From NCBI RefSeq assembly GCF_024171605.1, contig NZ_JALKAA010000004.1, positions 248,001-312,000 of the forward strand: DNA of 64,000 nucleotides. Reading direction: 5' to 3'. The stretch is from Pontibacter sp. HSC-36F09 (GTDB lineage: Bacteria; Bacteroidota; Bacteroidia; Cytophagales; Hymenobacteraceae). This document shows, piece by piece, positions 17,200 to 26,954 of the stretch. Below the pieces are notes generated by a model, which worked only from the letters and a program-made list of their open reading frames with translations, did no database searches and was not told the DNA's origin. Position numbers and translations under genes: made by a program. The number at the start of each line of letters is the position of its first letter. Positions within the stretch are counted from its first letter, which is position 1.

Positions 17200-19341
17200 T
17201 TTCTTTAGAACCAGTCTAACGGTTTGTACCTCGTTATCCGTGATCAGTCTCAGATAATGGATTCCTTCCTTCAGTTTTCTGCTTTCTAGTTCCTGCTTTA
17301 CCAATTGACCCGCTTTGCCTTTGCCTTGTGCGACTTTACTTAGCAATTTGCCATTAGCGTTGTATAACTCGAGGCGGTAAGCCCCAGTTTCAGTAAGCGA
17401 AAACTCTACATTTGTTCTGTCCTGGAAAGGGTTTGGATAAGCCCTTAGTGCAATGATTGGGGTGCCAGCTACTACTGAAGCAGGTGTGCAGTTGCTGAGT
17501 TTGTCTCCTTTGTGATTGCGCAGGTGAGCTTCTACTGCGGCAGTTGCGATGCAAAGTGGCTTCCCATTGTGACTAACCAGCACTTTGCTATTGCCGCAAC
17601 GTGCATCCTCCACTGTGATCGTTATGGAAGCGATAGCCGAGCAGGTACCGTTATAGGCTGTCAACGTGAAGGTGTAAGTGCCGGCAGTAGAAGGTGTAAA
17701 AATAGGATCAGCTACGGTTGTGCTATTCAGGCCAGTAGCTGGACTCCATTCGTAACGCTTAGCCCCACTTGCCTGCAGGCGTACTCGCTGTGGACCATAG
17801 CCCAGGTATATAGTTGCTGGATCACCGCCTGTATATACCTTAGAAGAAGGAATAACAGCAATGACAGGAGTAGGTGGTGTGCAGGCAGATTCGCCGCTTA
17901 GTTTTACGATCCAGAAGTCCGAGCCGCCAGGGCCTCTGGATGCTTCTGTTTTATCACCACTTATTCCGGACAAGGAACCCCCGCCTGCCAGAAAACCGCC
18001 GTCAGCAGTATGGTCCAGGGCAAACAACTGATCGTAGTCACCTCCACCAAGCGTGCGGTCCCATACCTTGTAACCATTTGCATCAACTTTCAGGAGCCAG
18101 TAATCGGAGGAACAGTCTCTGTAACCTTCGAATTCAAAACAAGTGCCCCTGTTAGGCTCAGATTTATCGCCACTGATCTCGGCATAAGAGTAGCCGCCCA
18201 GTATGAAACCACCGTCTGCGGTCTGTTTAATGGAAGAGAGTACGTCCAGCTCTGCTGACCCATAGGTGCGGTCCCATTCTTTGTTTCCATCCTGATCTAG
18301 CTTAATAATCCAGTAATCGGCCGAGCACCAGGATGAACAATCCCCTTTGTTCGCTTCCGTTTTGTCGCCACTTATACCTGAACTGGAAGTGCCAGCCAGC
18401 ATGTAGCCACCGTCCATAGTCTGTTGTATAGCAGAGAGCCTGTCTGATTCATTGCCCCCAAATGTACGGTCCCAAATGATACTGCCGGTAGCGTCAATCT
18501 TCACCAACCAGTAATCTGTTCCGCCTTTTGACGCTTCTGTCTTTTCGCCACCAGTGCCTGAAATAGACGATCCTCCCAGAATAAAACCACCATCATCGGT
18601 CTGCTGTAAGAAGGAGAGTAAATCGTCTTCGTCGCTCCCATAGGCTTTGTCCCATATTTTATTGCCTGAGGCATCGAGTTTCACCACCCAATAATCTGTA
18701 CCTCCCCTAGGCGCGGCTGTTCTATCACCGCTGATTCCAGAACTTGAATTTCCACCTAGTAAATATCCTCCGTCTGCCGTTTGTTGTAAAGTAGTTAAAC
18801 CGTCGAAGTCACCTCCTCCAAATGTTTTGTCCCACTGCTTGTTACCGTTAGCATCCAGTTTGATGACCCAGAAGTCACTGGAGCACCACGGGTCACAGGT
18901 ACCTCTGTTTGCCTCCGACTTGTCACTACTGATCCCAGAGTAAGAGGTTCCCCCCAAGAAGTAACCGCCGTCTGCCGTTTGTTGGATCAATTGCAGTTCA
19001 TCGAAATTACTACCCCCGAATGTCCGGTCCCATACTTTATTGCCATCCGCATCAATTCTGACTACCCAGAAATCGGTTTCACCACGGGTGTTTTCAGACT
19101 TTTCTCCTGAGGTGTTGGCATCGGAGGAGCCCCCCAGAATATAGCCCCCATCGCTGGTCTGCTGCAGAAAAGTAACTGCTTCTTCACCGTTGCTTCCGTA
19201 GGTTTTATCCCACTCCAGAGTTTGTGCATGCGATAAATGAGGAGAACAGAACGATAGGAATAAACCTGCCAGGAAGAGCCATGAATAAGATCGGACATTT
19301 GGCATTAGACTGAAGATGAAACTTAGTATACCTGTTTTCAT
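17197..19341 (-). CDS. T9SS-sorted repeat protein (beta-propeller-like)
   Basis: A 714-residue secreted or surface protein. After the signal peptide (ending SHAQ) come seven repeats of about 60-70 residues with the theme WD-TFGG-D-D-L-QQTADGGYLLGG-S-SGISGDK-E--G--DYW-VKLDA-GNK (about residues 40-480), probably a propeller. A PKD-like domain follows (about 490-590). Next is a small Cys/His module with SHNGKPLC and AHLRNHKGDKL (about 595-630), then a type A T9SS C-terminal domain beginning YPNPFQD and ending VRLVLKK. An alternative ATG 36 bases downstream gives a shorter signal peptide. The neighbour on the left side of the same strand shares the tail. Function beyond export is unknown. Confidence 0.9.
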   Translation of the reverse strand: MKTGILSFIFSLMPNVRSYSWLFLAGLFLSFCSPHLSHAQTLEWDKTYGSNGEEAVTFLQQTSDGGYILGGSSDANTSGEKSENTRGETDFWVVRIDADGNKVWDRTFGGSNFDELQLIQQTADGGYFLGGTSYSGISSDKSEANRGTCDPWCSSDFWVIKLDANGNKQWDKTFGGGDFDGLTTLQQTADGGYLLGGNSSSGISGDRTAAPRGGTDYWVVKLDASGNKIWDKAYGSDEDDLLSFLQQTDDGGFILGGSSISGTGGEKTEASKGGTDYWLVKIDATGSIIWDRTFGGNESDRLSAIQQTMDGGYMLAGTSSSGISGDKTEANKGDCSSWCSADYWIIKLDQDGNKEWDRTYGSAELDVLSSIKQTADGGFILGGYSYAEISGDKSEPNRGTCFEFEGYRDCSSDYWLLKVDANGYKVWDRTLGGGDYDQLFALDHTADGGFLAGGGSLSGISGDKTEASRGPGGSDFWIVKLSGESACTPPTPVIAVIPSSKVYTGGDPATIYLGYGPQRVRLQASGAKRYEWSPATGLNSTTVADPIFTPSTAGTYTFTLTAYNGTCSAIASITITVEDARCGNSKVLVSHNGKPLCIATAAVEAHLRNHKGDKLSNCTPASVVAGTPIIALRAYPNPFQDRTNVEFSLTETGAYRLELYNANGKLLSKVAQGKGKAGQLVKQELESRKLKEGIHYLRLITDNEVQTVRLVLKK

Positions 19342-19783
19342 ATTGTAGGATGTTTGAAAATGAGATCAATCAATAAGGTGACTAAGCCTATACCTATCGC
19401 CAGTAGCTGTTTAAAAATCCGCAGCAATACAGTAGTAGACCCAAAAGCACATAGTTCTCCTGCTCCAGCAAGGCTGAATACATACAGTGGATCCATTGTA
19501 ATGAGTGATTAAGTCTTTGTGCCAACAAAGTTGGTCAAAAGACTAGGTTGTAGCAGGTAAATTGCATACCTAACGCTCTAAGGCTGTTGTGTCAGCCTAG
19601 TGAGGGTAGAGCTCTAAAAGAGTTTGGAGCAGCAAATAAATCCATAGAAGGATCTAATATTCTATACTACCTTATATTGATTTAGTTTAAATAATTATGG
19701 ATAAAATTTAATTAAAAACAAAAGTATCTGGAATGATGATCTTTCTAGTAGAATGATTTCTCACCTGTTTGCCTTAGCACTTA
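19342..19783. other. Intergenic region between the two T9SS genes
   Basis: The region has no open frame of note. It contains one copy of the dispersed motif (CCTATACCTATC, near 19387) and a small hairpin AGGCTG-TTGTGT-CAGCCT near 19580, without a T-run. AT content rises toward 19680-19740. It should contain the leftward promoter of the 714-residue protein gene; no convincing box was seen. Confidence 0.35.
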
Positions 19784-21688
19784 TTATTTCAGCACTAGTC
19801 TAACCGTTTGTGTTTCATCCGGAGTGATAAGCTTCAGGTAATAAATGCCTTGATGCAGTCTTCCAGCCTGCAGTTGCTTGCTCACCAGCTTGCTGGCTTC
19901 GCTGTAACCCTGGGCTACTACACCCAGCATTTTGCCGCTGGCGTTGTAAAGCTCCAGGCGATATTCCCCTTTCTCAAAAAGTGCAAACTCCACTTGTGCA
20001 AAGTCCTGAAAAGGATTGGGGTATACCCGCAACGGAATAGACAGTGTATGTTTTTCTAAAGGCTCTGAAGTGCAGCGGCCCATTCTATCGCCCTTGTGGT
20101 TGCGCAGATGAGCCTGCACGGCTGTAGGAGGTAAGCACAGGAGGCGACCATTGTGACAAATGAGTAATTTGCCATTGCTACAGCTGACATCCTCTGTGAT
20201 AACTTGTGAATACTTGATCGTGGCATATTCAGAGTCCAAGTCCGTATAATACACACTCTCGTCGTCGAGATAGCTTTGCCCTGCCACATACACATTGCCT
20301 GCAGCATCTAACCATATGGCAACAGCATTATCGATGTAATCACCCGGTCCATTGTAGGTCATCAGCCATTGCTGTACACCCTCCGGACTATATTTGATCG
20401 TGGCGTAGTCTGTATTTTGCCATTCTTGCGTCATGGTAATAGCGCCAGTGACATACACATTCCCTTCAGCATCCAAGGCGATGTCATTGCCACCGCCTCC
20501 CTGTGGTCCGCCCGGTCCATCAAAAGGTGCGGCCCAAAGCACATCTCCCAGCGTACTGTACTTGATGGTGAGGAAAGCATTATCAGGGTCCTCCTCTCTG
20601 TTGCCAGTTTGCCCGGTTACGTAGACATTCCCCTCGTCGTCCACAGCCAGCGCCCGGGCAAAATCATCTCTCGAAGCAGGCTGGTAAACTGCCAGTTCAC
20701 CGGAGTCAAAGAATCGATCCCATTGCAGCACACCGGCTGAACTGTACTTTAAGGTCGTGTAGTCATACATGGGCAGGTCATCAGAGTCGAGTTCGGACCA
20801 ACTGTAGCCGGTAATGTATACATTGCCGTCAGCGTCAAGGGCAAGATCGCTAGCGTAAACGCTAGACAAATGCTCAAGTCCGCTGTACCTGGCTATCCAT
20901 ACTTCATTCCCATCTGCATCGTATTTGATAGTCGCCGCGCTTCTAAGGAATATGTCAGCAATATCAAGGCTTGTGCCCGTAACGTATACATTGCCAGAAG
21001 CGTCCAAGGCAAGACTGGTGGCTCTGTCAGACAGGCCGGAAGGCCCGTTGTAACGTTTTATCCATTGCACGTCGCCGTCTGTGTTGTACTTGATGGTAGC
21101 ATAATCATAGTTTGCGCTGCCCCCAAAGCCTGGACCGTCCACGTAAACAGAACCCGTTACATACACATTGCCTGCGGCGTCGACCTCTAAGGCCGTAGCT
21201 TGATCCCAACCGTTTCCGAGGCCATTATAATAGGCCACCCATTGTTCGTCCCCGGTTGCATTGTATTTGATAGTCACATAATCATACCTGGATCGGGGGT
21301 CACTGTCTGCGGTTTCACTGTCGGCACTGTAACCAGTCACATAGACGTTACCGGCCGCATCTAGGGCAATATCCACGGCGTGGTCTGCTCCGTTTACTGA
21401 CCCGTTAAACCTTGCCACCCATAGCTGCTCACCAGCCGAGTTGTATTTGATTGTGGCAATGTCCTTAGACGCCTCTGAATCGTTGACTGGTCTACTGGTA
21501 TAACTGAAGCCGGTCACATACACATTTCCTGTAGCGTCTACTACCATGGCTGTTGCCCCGTCCTGACTGTCTCCAGGACCGTTATATGTGGCGACCCATT
21601 CCTGGGTAGCTTGTGTATAACCGAATGTGGGAATGATAAGAAGGACAGCCAAGACCAGCGCTCTCCCTAATAATAAAAGTTGTTCCAT
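19784..21688 (-). CDS. T9SS-sorted SBBP-repeat protein
   Basis: A 634-residue secreted protein. The ATG at 21688 is chosen because it starts directly on a normal signal peptide (MEQLLLLGRALVLAVLLIIP); the frame stays open to an ATG at 21754. About eight repeats of 55-60 residues contain 'D-AGNVYVTGxS' and 'DYATIKYNxxG-xQWVAxYNGPG', the SBBP beta-propeller signature (about residues 30-490). Then come a Cys/His module (CHNGRLLC, AHLRNHKGDRM) and a type A T9SS domain from YPNPFQD to VRLVLK. The last 125 residues or so closely match those of the neighbouring T9SS protein, while the repeats belong to another family. Role unknown. Confidence 0.9.
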   Translation of the reverse strand: MEQLLLLGRALVLAVLLIIPTFGYTQATQEWVATYNGPGDSQDGATAMVVDATGNVYVTGFSYTSRPVNDSEASKDIATIKYNSAGEQLWVARFNGSVNGADHAVDIALDAAGNVYVTGYSADSETADSDPRSRYDYVTIKYNATGDEQWVAYYNGLGNGWDQATALEVDAAGNVYVTGSVYVDGPGFGGSANYDYATIKYNTDGDVQWIKRYNGPSGLSDRATSLALDASGNVYVTGTSLDIADIFLRSAATIKYDADGNEVWIARYSGLEHLSSVYASDLALDADGNVYITGYSWSELDSDDLPMYDYTTLKYSSAGVLQWDRFFDSGELAVYQPASRDDFARALAVDDEGNVYVTGQTGNREEDPDNAFLTIKYSTLGDVLWAAPFDGPGGPQGGGGNDIALDAEGNVYVTGAITMTQEWQNTDYATIKYSPEGVQQWLMTYNGPGDYIDNAVAIWLDAAGNVYVAGQSYLDDESVYYTDLDSEYATIKYSQVITEDVSCSNGKLLICHNGRLLCLPPTAVQAHLRNHKGDRMGRCTSEPLEKHTLSIPLRVYPNPFQDFAQVEFALFEKGEYRLELYNASGKMLGVVAQGYSEASKLVSKQLQAGRLHQGIYYLKLITPDETQTVRLVLK

Positions 21689-22467
21689 TAGCTTAGCAAA
21701 AAAAATGTGAGACAACGAGTTGAAGTATGTGACAATGCCAAAACAGGCTTTCATAATGATGTTACTACTGAATAGCTTAAAAATTACAGTTGCGCATCGA
21801 TCAGAAAATCATGGTAACAGAGAACATATTGTTGAGCTCGGCTACGCTATAAATCGAATAGCGTCAAGTCAGTTATTCTCCTGCTGATTGGCTGGTACCG
21901 GTTCGTTCGTAAACAAGGGCATTAAGATAAACTCAGATGAAAGGTTTGGTCTTTTATAGTACGAGTAATGTTGAACTATATAAATAAAATATAAGATGTA
22001 ATTACTTTAATATGTGTGACTGGTGCATCTTGAGGAGTAAACGGATCGAATACACTAGGAAACGGTCGTTAATGAATACCCAAGGTCTTCAGAGCTGGTA
22101 TCCTGCCAATTCCTGTACATTCTTAAGGAAAAGGGTATAGGGTATATTAATACGATTACATACGGCAATAGGAATCAATGATTTAAGCGCTACCTGCAAT
22201 ACAGGAGGAATTTACCAGTGCAAATGAGGTATATAACTGCAGTGGTGATGTGTTGAGAAGGTATGCTCATGTATTAGAATATGATTAATAAGAGCTTAAT
22301 TGTGGCTCTCGAAAACTTAACCTGGGTTATTTTGAAGTTTGGTTTAGCTAAATTTGGAAAGGAAATGAGCCGCAATGCTGACGAATAAATTTGTTAATTG
22401 CGATTGTGGCTAACCGATTTTCAATTCCTATTTTGCGTATTGATTGAACTGAATATCTGGCAAAAAC
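21689..22467. other. Large AT-rich intergenic region
   Basis: These are 779 bases without a supportable gene. The only long frame into it is the upstream extension of the SBBP protein. It separates two divergent genes and must contain both promoters. Motif-like hexamers occur at 22135-22147 (GGGTATAGGGTATATT) and about 22209. Just before ctlX the sequence CCTATTTTGCG (about 22428) resembles a TAnnTTTG -7 box with one shift. I saw no hairpin with a T-run, tRNA or riboswitch-like fold. Confidence 0.4.
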
Positions 22468-23397
22468 ATGAAACAAACCACCCCCATCATTCTGATGATC
22501 GAGCCGACAGGCTTTGGGTATAACCCGGAGGCGGCTGCAACCAACAGCTTTCAGCAAGAGCTGCGTGACTTTACTCCCGGTCAGGTGCAGGATATCGCAC
22601 TACTCGAGTTTAGGAATGCGGTGGCAGAACTAAGGAACCTGGGAGTGGAGGTGATCACCATGCGCGATCCTGAGAATGCAGGCACGCCTGACTCTGTGTT
22701 TCCAAACAACTGGTTCTCTACACATGCCGAAGGGCATTTGGTGACCTACCCGATGGCCTCCGCCAGCAGACGAAATGAGCGGCGGCAGGAAGTAATCGAA
22801 CAAATAAAACATGCCTGCCAGTGTAAGGAGCATGTGATGTTGGAGTTTTTTGAAGAGCAGGAAACGCCGGTATACCTGGAAGGAACGGGAAGCATGGTGC
22901 TCGATAGGGTCAACAAGATAGCCTATGCCGCTGTATCGCCGCGCACGAATGAGGATGTATTGCGGCAGTTTTGCGATAAGCTGGGCTACAAGGCAGTTAC
23001 ATTCGAAGCTTATGGTTCGGCAGGAGAATTGATCTACCACACCAACGTGATGATGTGCGTGGGCGATACCTATGCCGTGGTGGCGCTGGAAACGGTAGCA
23101 GAGCAGGACCGCGAAATGCTTCAAACTAGTCTGACTGAAAACGGGAAAGAAATCATCGAAATCAGCAAAGAGCAGACCTACCAGCACTTTGCCGGCAACA
23201 TGCTGCAGGTCGAAAACCAGCAGGGTGAGCGCATTCTGGTGATGTCGAAGGCGGCTTATGAAAGCCTGACGCCTCAGCAACTAGAGCGCATGCAGGCACA
23301 TAATGAGCATATCCTATACTTGCCCATCCATATGATTGAAAAAGCAGGGGGTGGTAGTATCCGCTGCATGATCGCGGAGCTGTTCAGGAAACAGTAA
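22468..23397 (+). CDS. ctlX: CtlX-type citrulline/arginine deiminase-superfamily hydrolase
   Basis: A 309-residue cytoplasmic enzyme of the guanidino-group-modifying superfamily. Visible landmarks are PDSVFPNNW (substrate-binding Asp), the EGTGS strand (catalytic Glu), YHTNV (catalytic His) and the C-terminal GGGSIRCM (nucleophilic Cys). This set matches the CtlX family described as a citrulline-utilisation hydrolase; older annotations call it amidinotransferase. The ATG at 22468 gives the usual start (MKQTTPIILMIEPTGFGYN). It is the first of three rightward genes, but the following AEC transporter is 74 bases away and operon membership is unsure. Confidence 0.88.
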   Translation: MKQTTPIILMIEPTGFGYNPEAAATNSFQQELRDFTPGQVQDIALLEFRNAVAELRNLGVEVITMRDPENAGTPDSVFPNNWFSTHAEGHLVTYPMASASRRNERRQEVIEQIKHACQCKEHVMLEFFEEQETPVYLEGTGSMVLDRVNKIAYAAVSPRTNEDVLRQFCDKLGYKAVTFEAYGSAGELIYHTNVMMCVGDTYAVVALETVAEQDREMLQTSLTENGKEIIEISKEQTYQHFAGNMLQVENQQGERILVMSKAAYESLTPQQLERMQAHNEHILYLPIHMIEKAGGGSIRCMIAELFRKQ

Positions 23398-23471
23398 TTT
23401 TTCCGGGGCGCTATACCTTATACTTGCCGCCGTATACCTAGCTTTGCGGTTTCATTTATACCCGAGCCTGC

Positions 23472-24383
23472 ATGAGCAGTATCATCTTACTTTTTCTTTG
23501 CCTGATTGTGGGGGTGCTGCTGCGGCGGGTACCGGCTTTCCCGAGCACTTCACCGGTGGTGCTCAACCAGTTCATCATCTATATTTCGCTGCCTGCACTG
23601 GCGCTCTTTGCTATACCTGAGGTAGAATTGGACAGCACCGTGCTGTTGCCGGTGGGCGTGGCCTGGATCTGCTTTGGGGCAGCTGCGTTGTTTTTCTATA
23701 CCTTGGGCCGCATTTACGGCTGGTCCAAAAAGCTGATCGGCTGCCTGATTCTCACTGCCGGTCTGGGCAATACTTCCTTTGTCGGCTTCCCGATCATCGA
23801 AGCGCTTTATGGGAAGCAGGGTTTGCAAACAGCCATTCTCGTTGATTTGCCCGGTACTTTCGTGGTGGTCTCTACGCTGGGTATAGCCCTGGCTGCCTAC
23901 TTTTCCAAAGGACAACCGGATTTCAAAGCCATCGGCCTCAAGATTCTCACTTTCCCGCCATTCATCGTATTTATCATCGCCTTCGCTATGAACGTGGCCA
24001 ATCTGCATTTTTCAGCTGATCTGAAAGAAGTATTCAACCGACTGGGCAGCACTGTGACGCCGCTGGCGCTGGTGAGTGTGGGCATGCAGCTGCGTATCGA
24101 ACGCAAGAGCAAGCACTGGCGATTTCTGTTCCTGGGCCTTGCTTTTCAGCTGATTCTGGCGCCGCTGCTGATTTATGTGCTATATGCACTGGTGCTCGGC
24201 ATGCGTGGTCCGGTGGTGCAGGTGAGCATCCTCGAAGCAGGTATGGCACCCATGATCACCGCCTCCATCGTGGCCATTTCTTACGGACTCAAACCCCGGC
24301 TGGCTTCCATGATGGTGGGCTTCGGTATACCGCTTTCCTTTATCACATTAGCGGTCTGGTACCTGCTGGTGCAGGGGTTGTAG
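23472..24383 (+). CDS. AEC family transporter
   Basis: A 303-residue integral membrane protein with about ten helices arranged as two halves, typical of the auxin efflux carrier/malonate permease family. Family-like stretches are LNQFIIYISLPALAL in helix 2, GNTSFVGFPI in helix 4 and GMAPMITASIVA near the end. It likely exports or imports an organic anion across the inner membrane; the substrate cannot be assigned. The gap before it contains three copies of the dispersed motif core (23411, 23433, 23459). The next gene, rluF, is 88 bases away and unrelated in function. Confidence 0.9.
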   Translation: MSSIILLFLCLIVGVLLRRVPAFPSTSPVVLNQFIIYISLPALALFAIPEVELDSTVLLPVGVAWICFGAAALFFYTLGRIYGWSKKLIGCLILTAGLGNTSFVGFPIIEALYGKQGLQTAILVDLPGTFVVVSTLGIALAAYFSKGQPDFKAIGLKILTFPPFIVFIIAFAMNVANLHFSADLKEVFNRLGSTVTPLALVSVGMQLRIERKSKHWRFLFLGLAFQLILAPLLIYVLYALVLGMRGPVVQVSILEAGMAPMITASIVAISYGLKPRLASMMVGFGIPLSFITLAVWYLLVQGL

Positions 24384-24471
24384 GTATAAGAGGTTAGCTA
24401 TTCCTGAAGATTTCTCGTTATTTTACAAGGTATAAATACTGGTCCGGGCTATACCTGGGCCTATTCAGATT

Positions 24472-25482
24472 ATGACACAAAACACAGCCGAGGGCATCCG
24501 CCTGAATAAATTCATCAGCGACGCCGGCATCTGCTCGCGCCGCGAAGCCGATAAACTGATAGAGCAGGGGAGGGTGCTGGTGAATGGCAAATTGCCTGAG
24601 GTCGGTGCCAGGATTAAAGGCAAAGACAAAATACAGGTAGACGGCAAGACACTGCAATGGAACCAGGTGGCACCCGTATATCTGGCGCTCAACAAACCGG
24701 CTGGCATCGAAACTACCACCGACCTCTCGCAACGCGATAACATCATCCGCTTTGTTAACTACCCGGAGCGTATCTTCCCGATTGGTCGTCTCGATAAAGA
24801 CTCAGAGGGCCTGATTTTCCTGACAAACGACGGCGACATCGTAAACAAAATTCTGCGGGCCGGAAACAAGCACGAGAAAGAGTACATCGTGACGGTGGAC
24901 AAGCCAATCAATGAGGACTTTGTGCAGAAGATGGGTAGTGGTGTGTCGATCCTCGGTGTGAACACCAAAAAGTGCTTTGTAGAGCAGTTGGGTGCAAACA
25001 AATTCCGCATCATCCTCACACAAGGTATGAACCGACAGATTCGTCGCATGACCGAGACACTGGGTTACGAAGTGCAGACCCTGCAGCGCATCCGCATCAT
25101 GAACATTACCCTGGCTAAGCTTCCGCTCGGCCAATGGCGCGAACTCACCGACGAAGAAATTGCCACAATCCAAAGCCAGGTGGCTGACTCAGCAAAAACG
25201 GAAGAAGGGTCAGTGAGCAAAAAAAAGGCAGCAACAAATCAAACATCATCTTCACAACCAGCTCGTAAGAAGTCAACTACCAACAACCGGCCGCCCCGAA
25301 AAGAGGGTGGTGCAGGCAAGAAAAGCGGTTTCGGAGCCAGTGATGCGAAAGGAGGCAAAGGCCAGCGCGGTGCTTCGAAAGGGCCGGGTGCTAAAAAATC
25401 AGGAGGGAAGAGCAGCGCAGGTGCCAGAGGAGCCAGTCGCAACGCCCCGGCAGCCAAGGGCGGCGGACGGAAGCGACGTTAG
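24472..25482 (+). CDS. rluF: 23S rRNA pseudouridine(2604) synthase RluF
   Basis: A 336-residue RNA-modifying enzyme. The S4 domain (about residues 7-55; ISDAGICSRREADKLIEQGRV) is followed by a pseudouridine synthase domain (about 65-235) with the catalytic Asp in GRLDKDSEGLIFLTND. The region NKHEKEYIVTVDKPI is typical of the RluF branch. Residues about 240-336 form a Lys/Gly/Ala/Ser-rich tail, strongly basic and surely disordered, that is absent from E. coli RluF and may hold the enzyme on rRNA. Such tails are common in Cytophagales. A motif-carrying terminator follows the stop by 20 bases. Confidence 0.93.
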   Translation: MTQNTAEGIRLNKFISDAGICSRREADKLIEQGRVLVNGKLPEVGARIKGKDKIQVDGKTLQWNQVAPVYLALNKPAGIETTTDLSQRDNIIRFVNYPERIFPIGRLDKDSEGLIFLTNDGDIVNKILRAGNKHEKEYIVTVDKPINEDFVQKMGSGVSILGVNTKKCFVEQLGANKFRIILTQGMNRQIRRMTETLGYEVQTLQRIRIMNITLAKLPLGQWRELTDEEIATIQSQVADSAKTEEGSVSKKKAATNQTSSSQPARKKSTTNNRPPRKEGGAGKKSGFGASDAKGGKGQRGASKGPGAKKSGGKSSAGARGASRNAPAAKGGGRKRR

Positions 25483-25502
25483 CTTATACCTGTAATTAAG
25501 AA

Positions 25503-25556
25503 AGCCGGTGCATCAGGCAGGTTGTTATACCTATACCTGTTGCACCGGCTCTTTGC
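25503..25556 (+). terminator. Terminator after rluF with dispersed motif in the loop
   Basis: A 10-bp stem, AGCCGGTGCA (25503-25512) and TGCACCGGCT (25541-25550), is followed by CTTTGCATTTT. The 28-base loop includes the motif pair TATACCTATACCTG. The gene on the right ends convergently at 25653, so it may act in both directions. The T-run is interrupted. Confidence 0.6.
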
Positions 25557-25652
25557 ATTTTATGTCCTGATACCTATCTGCTGTCGGATTAAAAACTACT
25601 ACTCGTTCCAGTAGACTACCTTTTTACTTCAGAAGCGACAGCAAAAAGGCAC

Positions 25653-26312
25653 TTACTGATTATCCTCCTCTTCAGTCTCTTCCTCTTCCGGATAAGCGTT
25701 TAGTTTGATCTTTTCGATCTGGAGGTAGGTTTTGAATTGATGAATCAGCTTGTCCATTTCCTTTTCCTTCTGTTGCAAGGCATCCACTTCTTCGTCTGAT
25801 GTTTGCAGCACCGGGCGCAGACGGTTCAGGCTTTCTTTCATCTGAGCTACAGCGTCTTCTGTGTGGTTGATCACATCCTGGTTTTGCTCGGCGGCCATAG
25901 CCAGTTGCAACTGACCGATGTACATTTCCAGAAATTCCACCATGTCCCAGGGATTATTCGGGCGGTTCCAGGTGAAGCCCGTGTTGCAGCGGCGGCACTT
26001 GTAGGTATTGCATTTCCAGCCGTACTCGTTTGTGGTCGAACCGGTGCGCTTCAGCATGTCGGCTTTGCTGCACTTGGGGCACTGGGCATTGTCTTCGATG
26101 ATGTTGAGCAGGCGCTCCCGCTTGTCCATAATGGCAGTGCGGTTGGTGGCATGCGTGAGCAGCTGCGTCTCCAGGTTCTGGCAGGCAGCAGTCAGTTGGG
26201 AATGTTCCGCGCTAAGCTCACCTTCCTCCATCAGCTTGGCTGCACGCTTGCTAAAAAAGCGCGTCAGTTTAATCAGTTCTCTCTCGTTGGGCTTTAGAAC
26301 GGCTTGTTTCAT
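25653..26312 (-). CDS. Conserved zinc-ribbon/coiled-coil protein of unknown function
   Basis: A 219-residue cytoplasmic protein. Helical N-terminus (about residues 1-70) with Glu/Lys/Leu heptads; a four-Cys zinc ribbon at about 78-110 (CPKCSKADML ... CNTYKCRRCNTGFTW); then a helical region and a very acidic C-terminus (EEEETEEEDNQ). The double CxxC with 'W' and 'TGFTW' between strands is a classic zinc ribbon. It looks like a conserved Bacteroidota protein without a known role. It lies 59 bases downstream of hemJ on the same strand and may share its transcript. Confidence 0.82.
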   Translation of the reverse strand: MKQAVLKPNERELIKLTRFFSKRAAKLMEEGELSAEHSQLTAACQNLETQLLTHATNRTAIMDKRERLLNIIEDNAQCPKCSKADMLKRTGSTTNEYGWKCNTYKCRRCNTGFTWNRPNNPWDMVEFLEMYIGQLQLAMAAEQNQDVINHTEDAVAQMKESLNRLRPVLQTSDEEVDALQQKEKEMDKLIHQFKTYLQIEKIKLNAYPEEEETEEEDNQ

Positions 26313-26371
26313 GGGGTTTCTATTTATTCAAAGTTACGAAATCCGTGGCAAAGCACGAATTGTTGAGCTGA

Positions 26372-26914
26372 TTACCGGGATGCTTTTGCTTCGCGGGTGC
26401 GTTTGTAAATGCGGATCGCCAGCATCAGCATAGCCGAAAACAGGAGTAGTCCCACGATGCCCCAAACCATGCTCAGTGCGTTTTTGAGGACCACCAGAAA
26501 GACTATGGCGATCAGAAAGACTGTGGCCACCTCGTTCCAGATGCGTAGCTGGGTAGAGCTATACCTGATGATGCCTTTTTGCTGCTGCTTGAAAATGCTG
26601 TGACACAGGAAATGATACACGTACAGGCACACTACAAAAGCCAGCTTCCAGACAAGCCAGCCCGGAAAACCGCCGCCATACAGGTGCCACATCGTAATTC
26701 CAAAAATCAGGGTGAGCACCGCCGAGGGCCAGGTGATGCCGAACCACAGCCGCTTCTGCATGATGCGGAACTGGTTCTGCAGAATGCTGCGCTCCGGTTC
26801 CGGTTTTTCTTCTGCCTCTGCAAAGTAGATGAACAGGCGCACGATGTAAAAGAGGCCCGCAAACCAGGTAACTACAAAGATGATGTGCAGGGCTTTGATG
26901 TATAAGAATGACAT
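26372..26914 (-). CDS. hemJ: HemJ-type protoporphyrinogen oxidase (CopD-like membrane protein)
   Basis: A 180-residue protein with four or five membrane helices, catalysing the six-electron oxidation of protoporphyrinogen IX to protoporphyrin IX in haem synthesis. Family marks are YIKALHIIFVVTWFAGLFY with the conserved His10, and WLVWKLAFV with the conserved Lys. The terminal KRTREAKASR is cytoplasmic. The neighbouring leftward gene is hemN, another haem pathway step, which strengthens the call. A hairpin terminator lies between the two genes, so they probably have separate transcripts. Confidence 0.88.
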   Translation of the reverse strand: MSFLYIKALHIIFVVTWFAGLFYIVRLFIYFAEAEEKPEPERSILQNQFRIMQKRLWFGITWPSAVLTLIFGITMWHLYGGGFPGWLVWKLAFVVCLYVYHFLCHSIFKQQQKGIIRYSSTQLRIWNEVATVFLIAIVFLVVLKNALSMVWGIVGLLLFSAMLMLAIRIYKRTREAKASR

Positions 26915-26954
26915 AGAGCGTCAGGTTGCTGTTTCGGCAAAGGTACGTAAAAAC

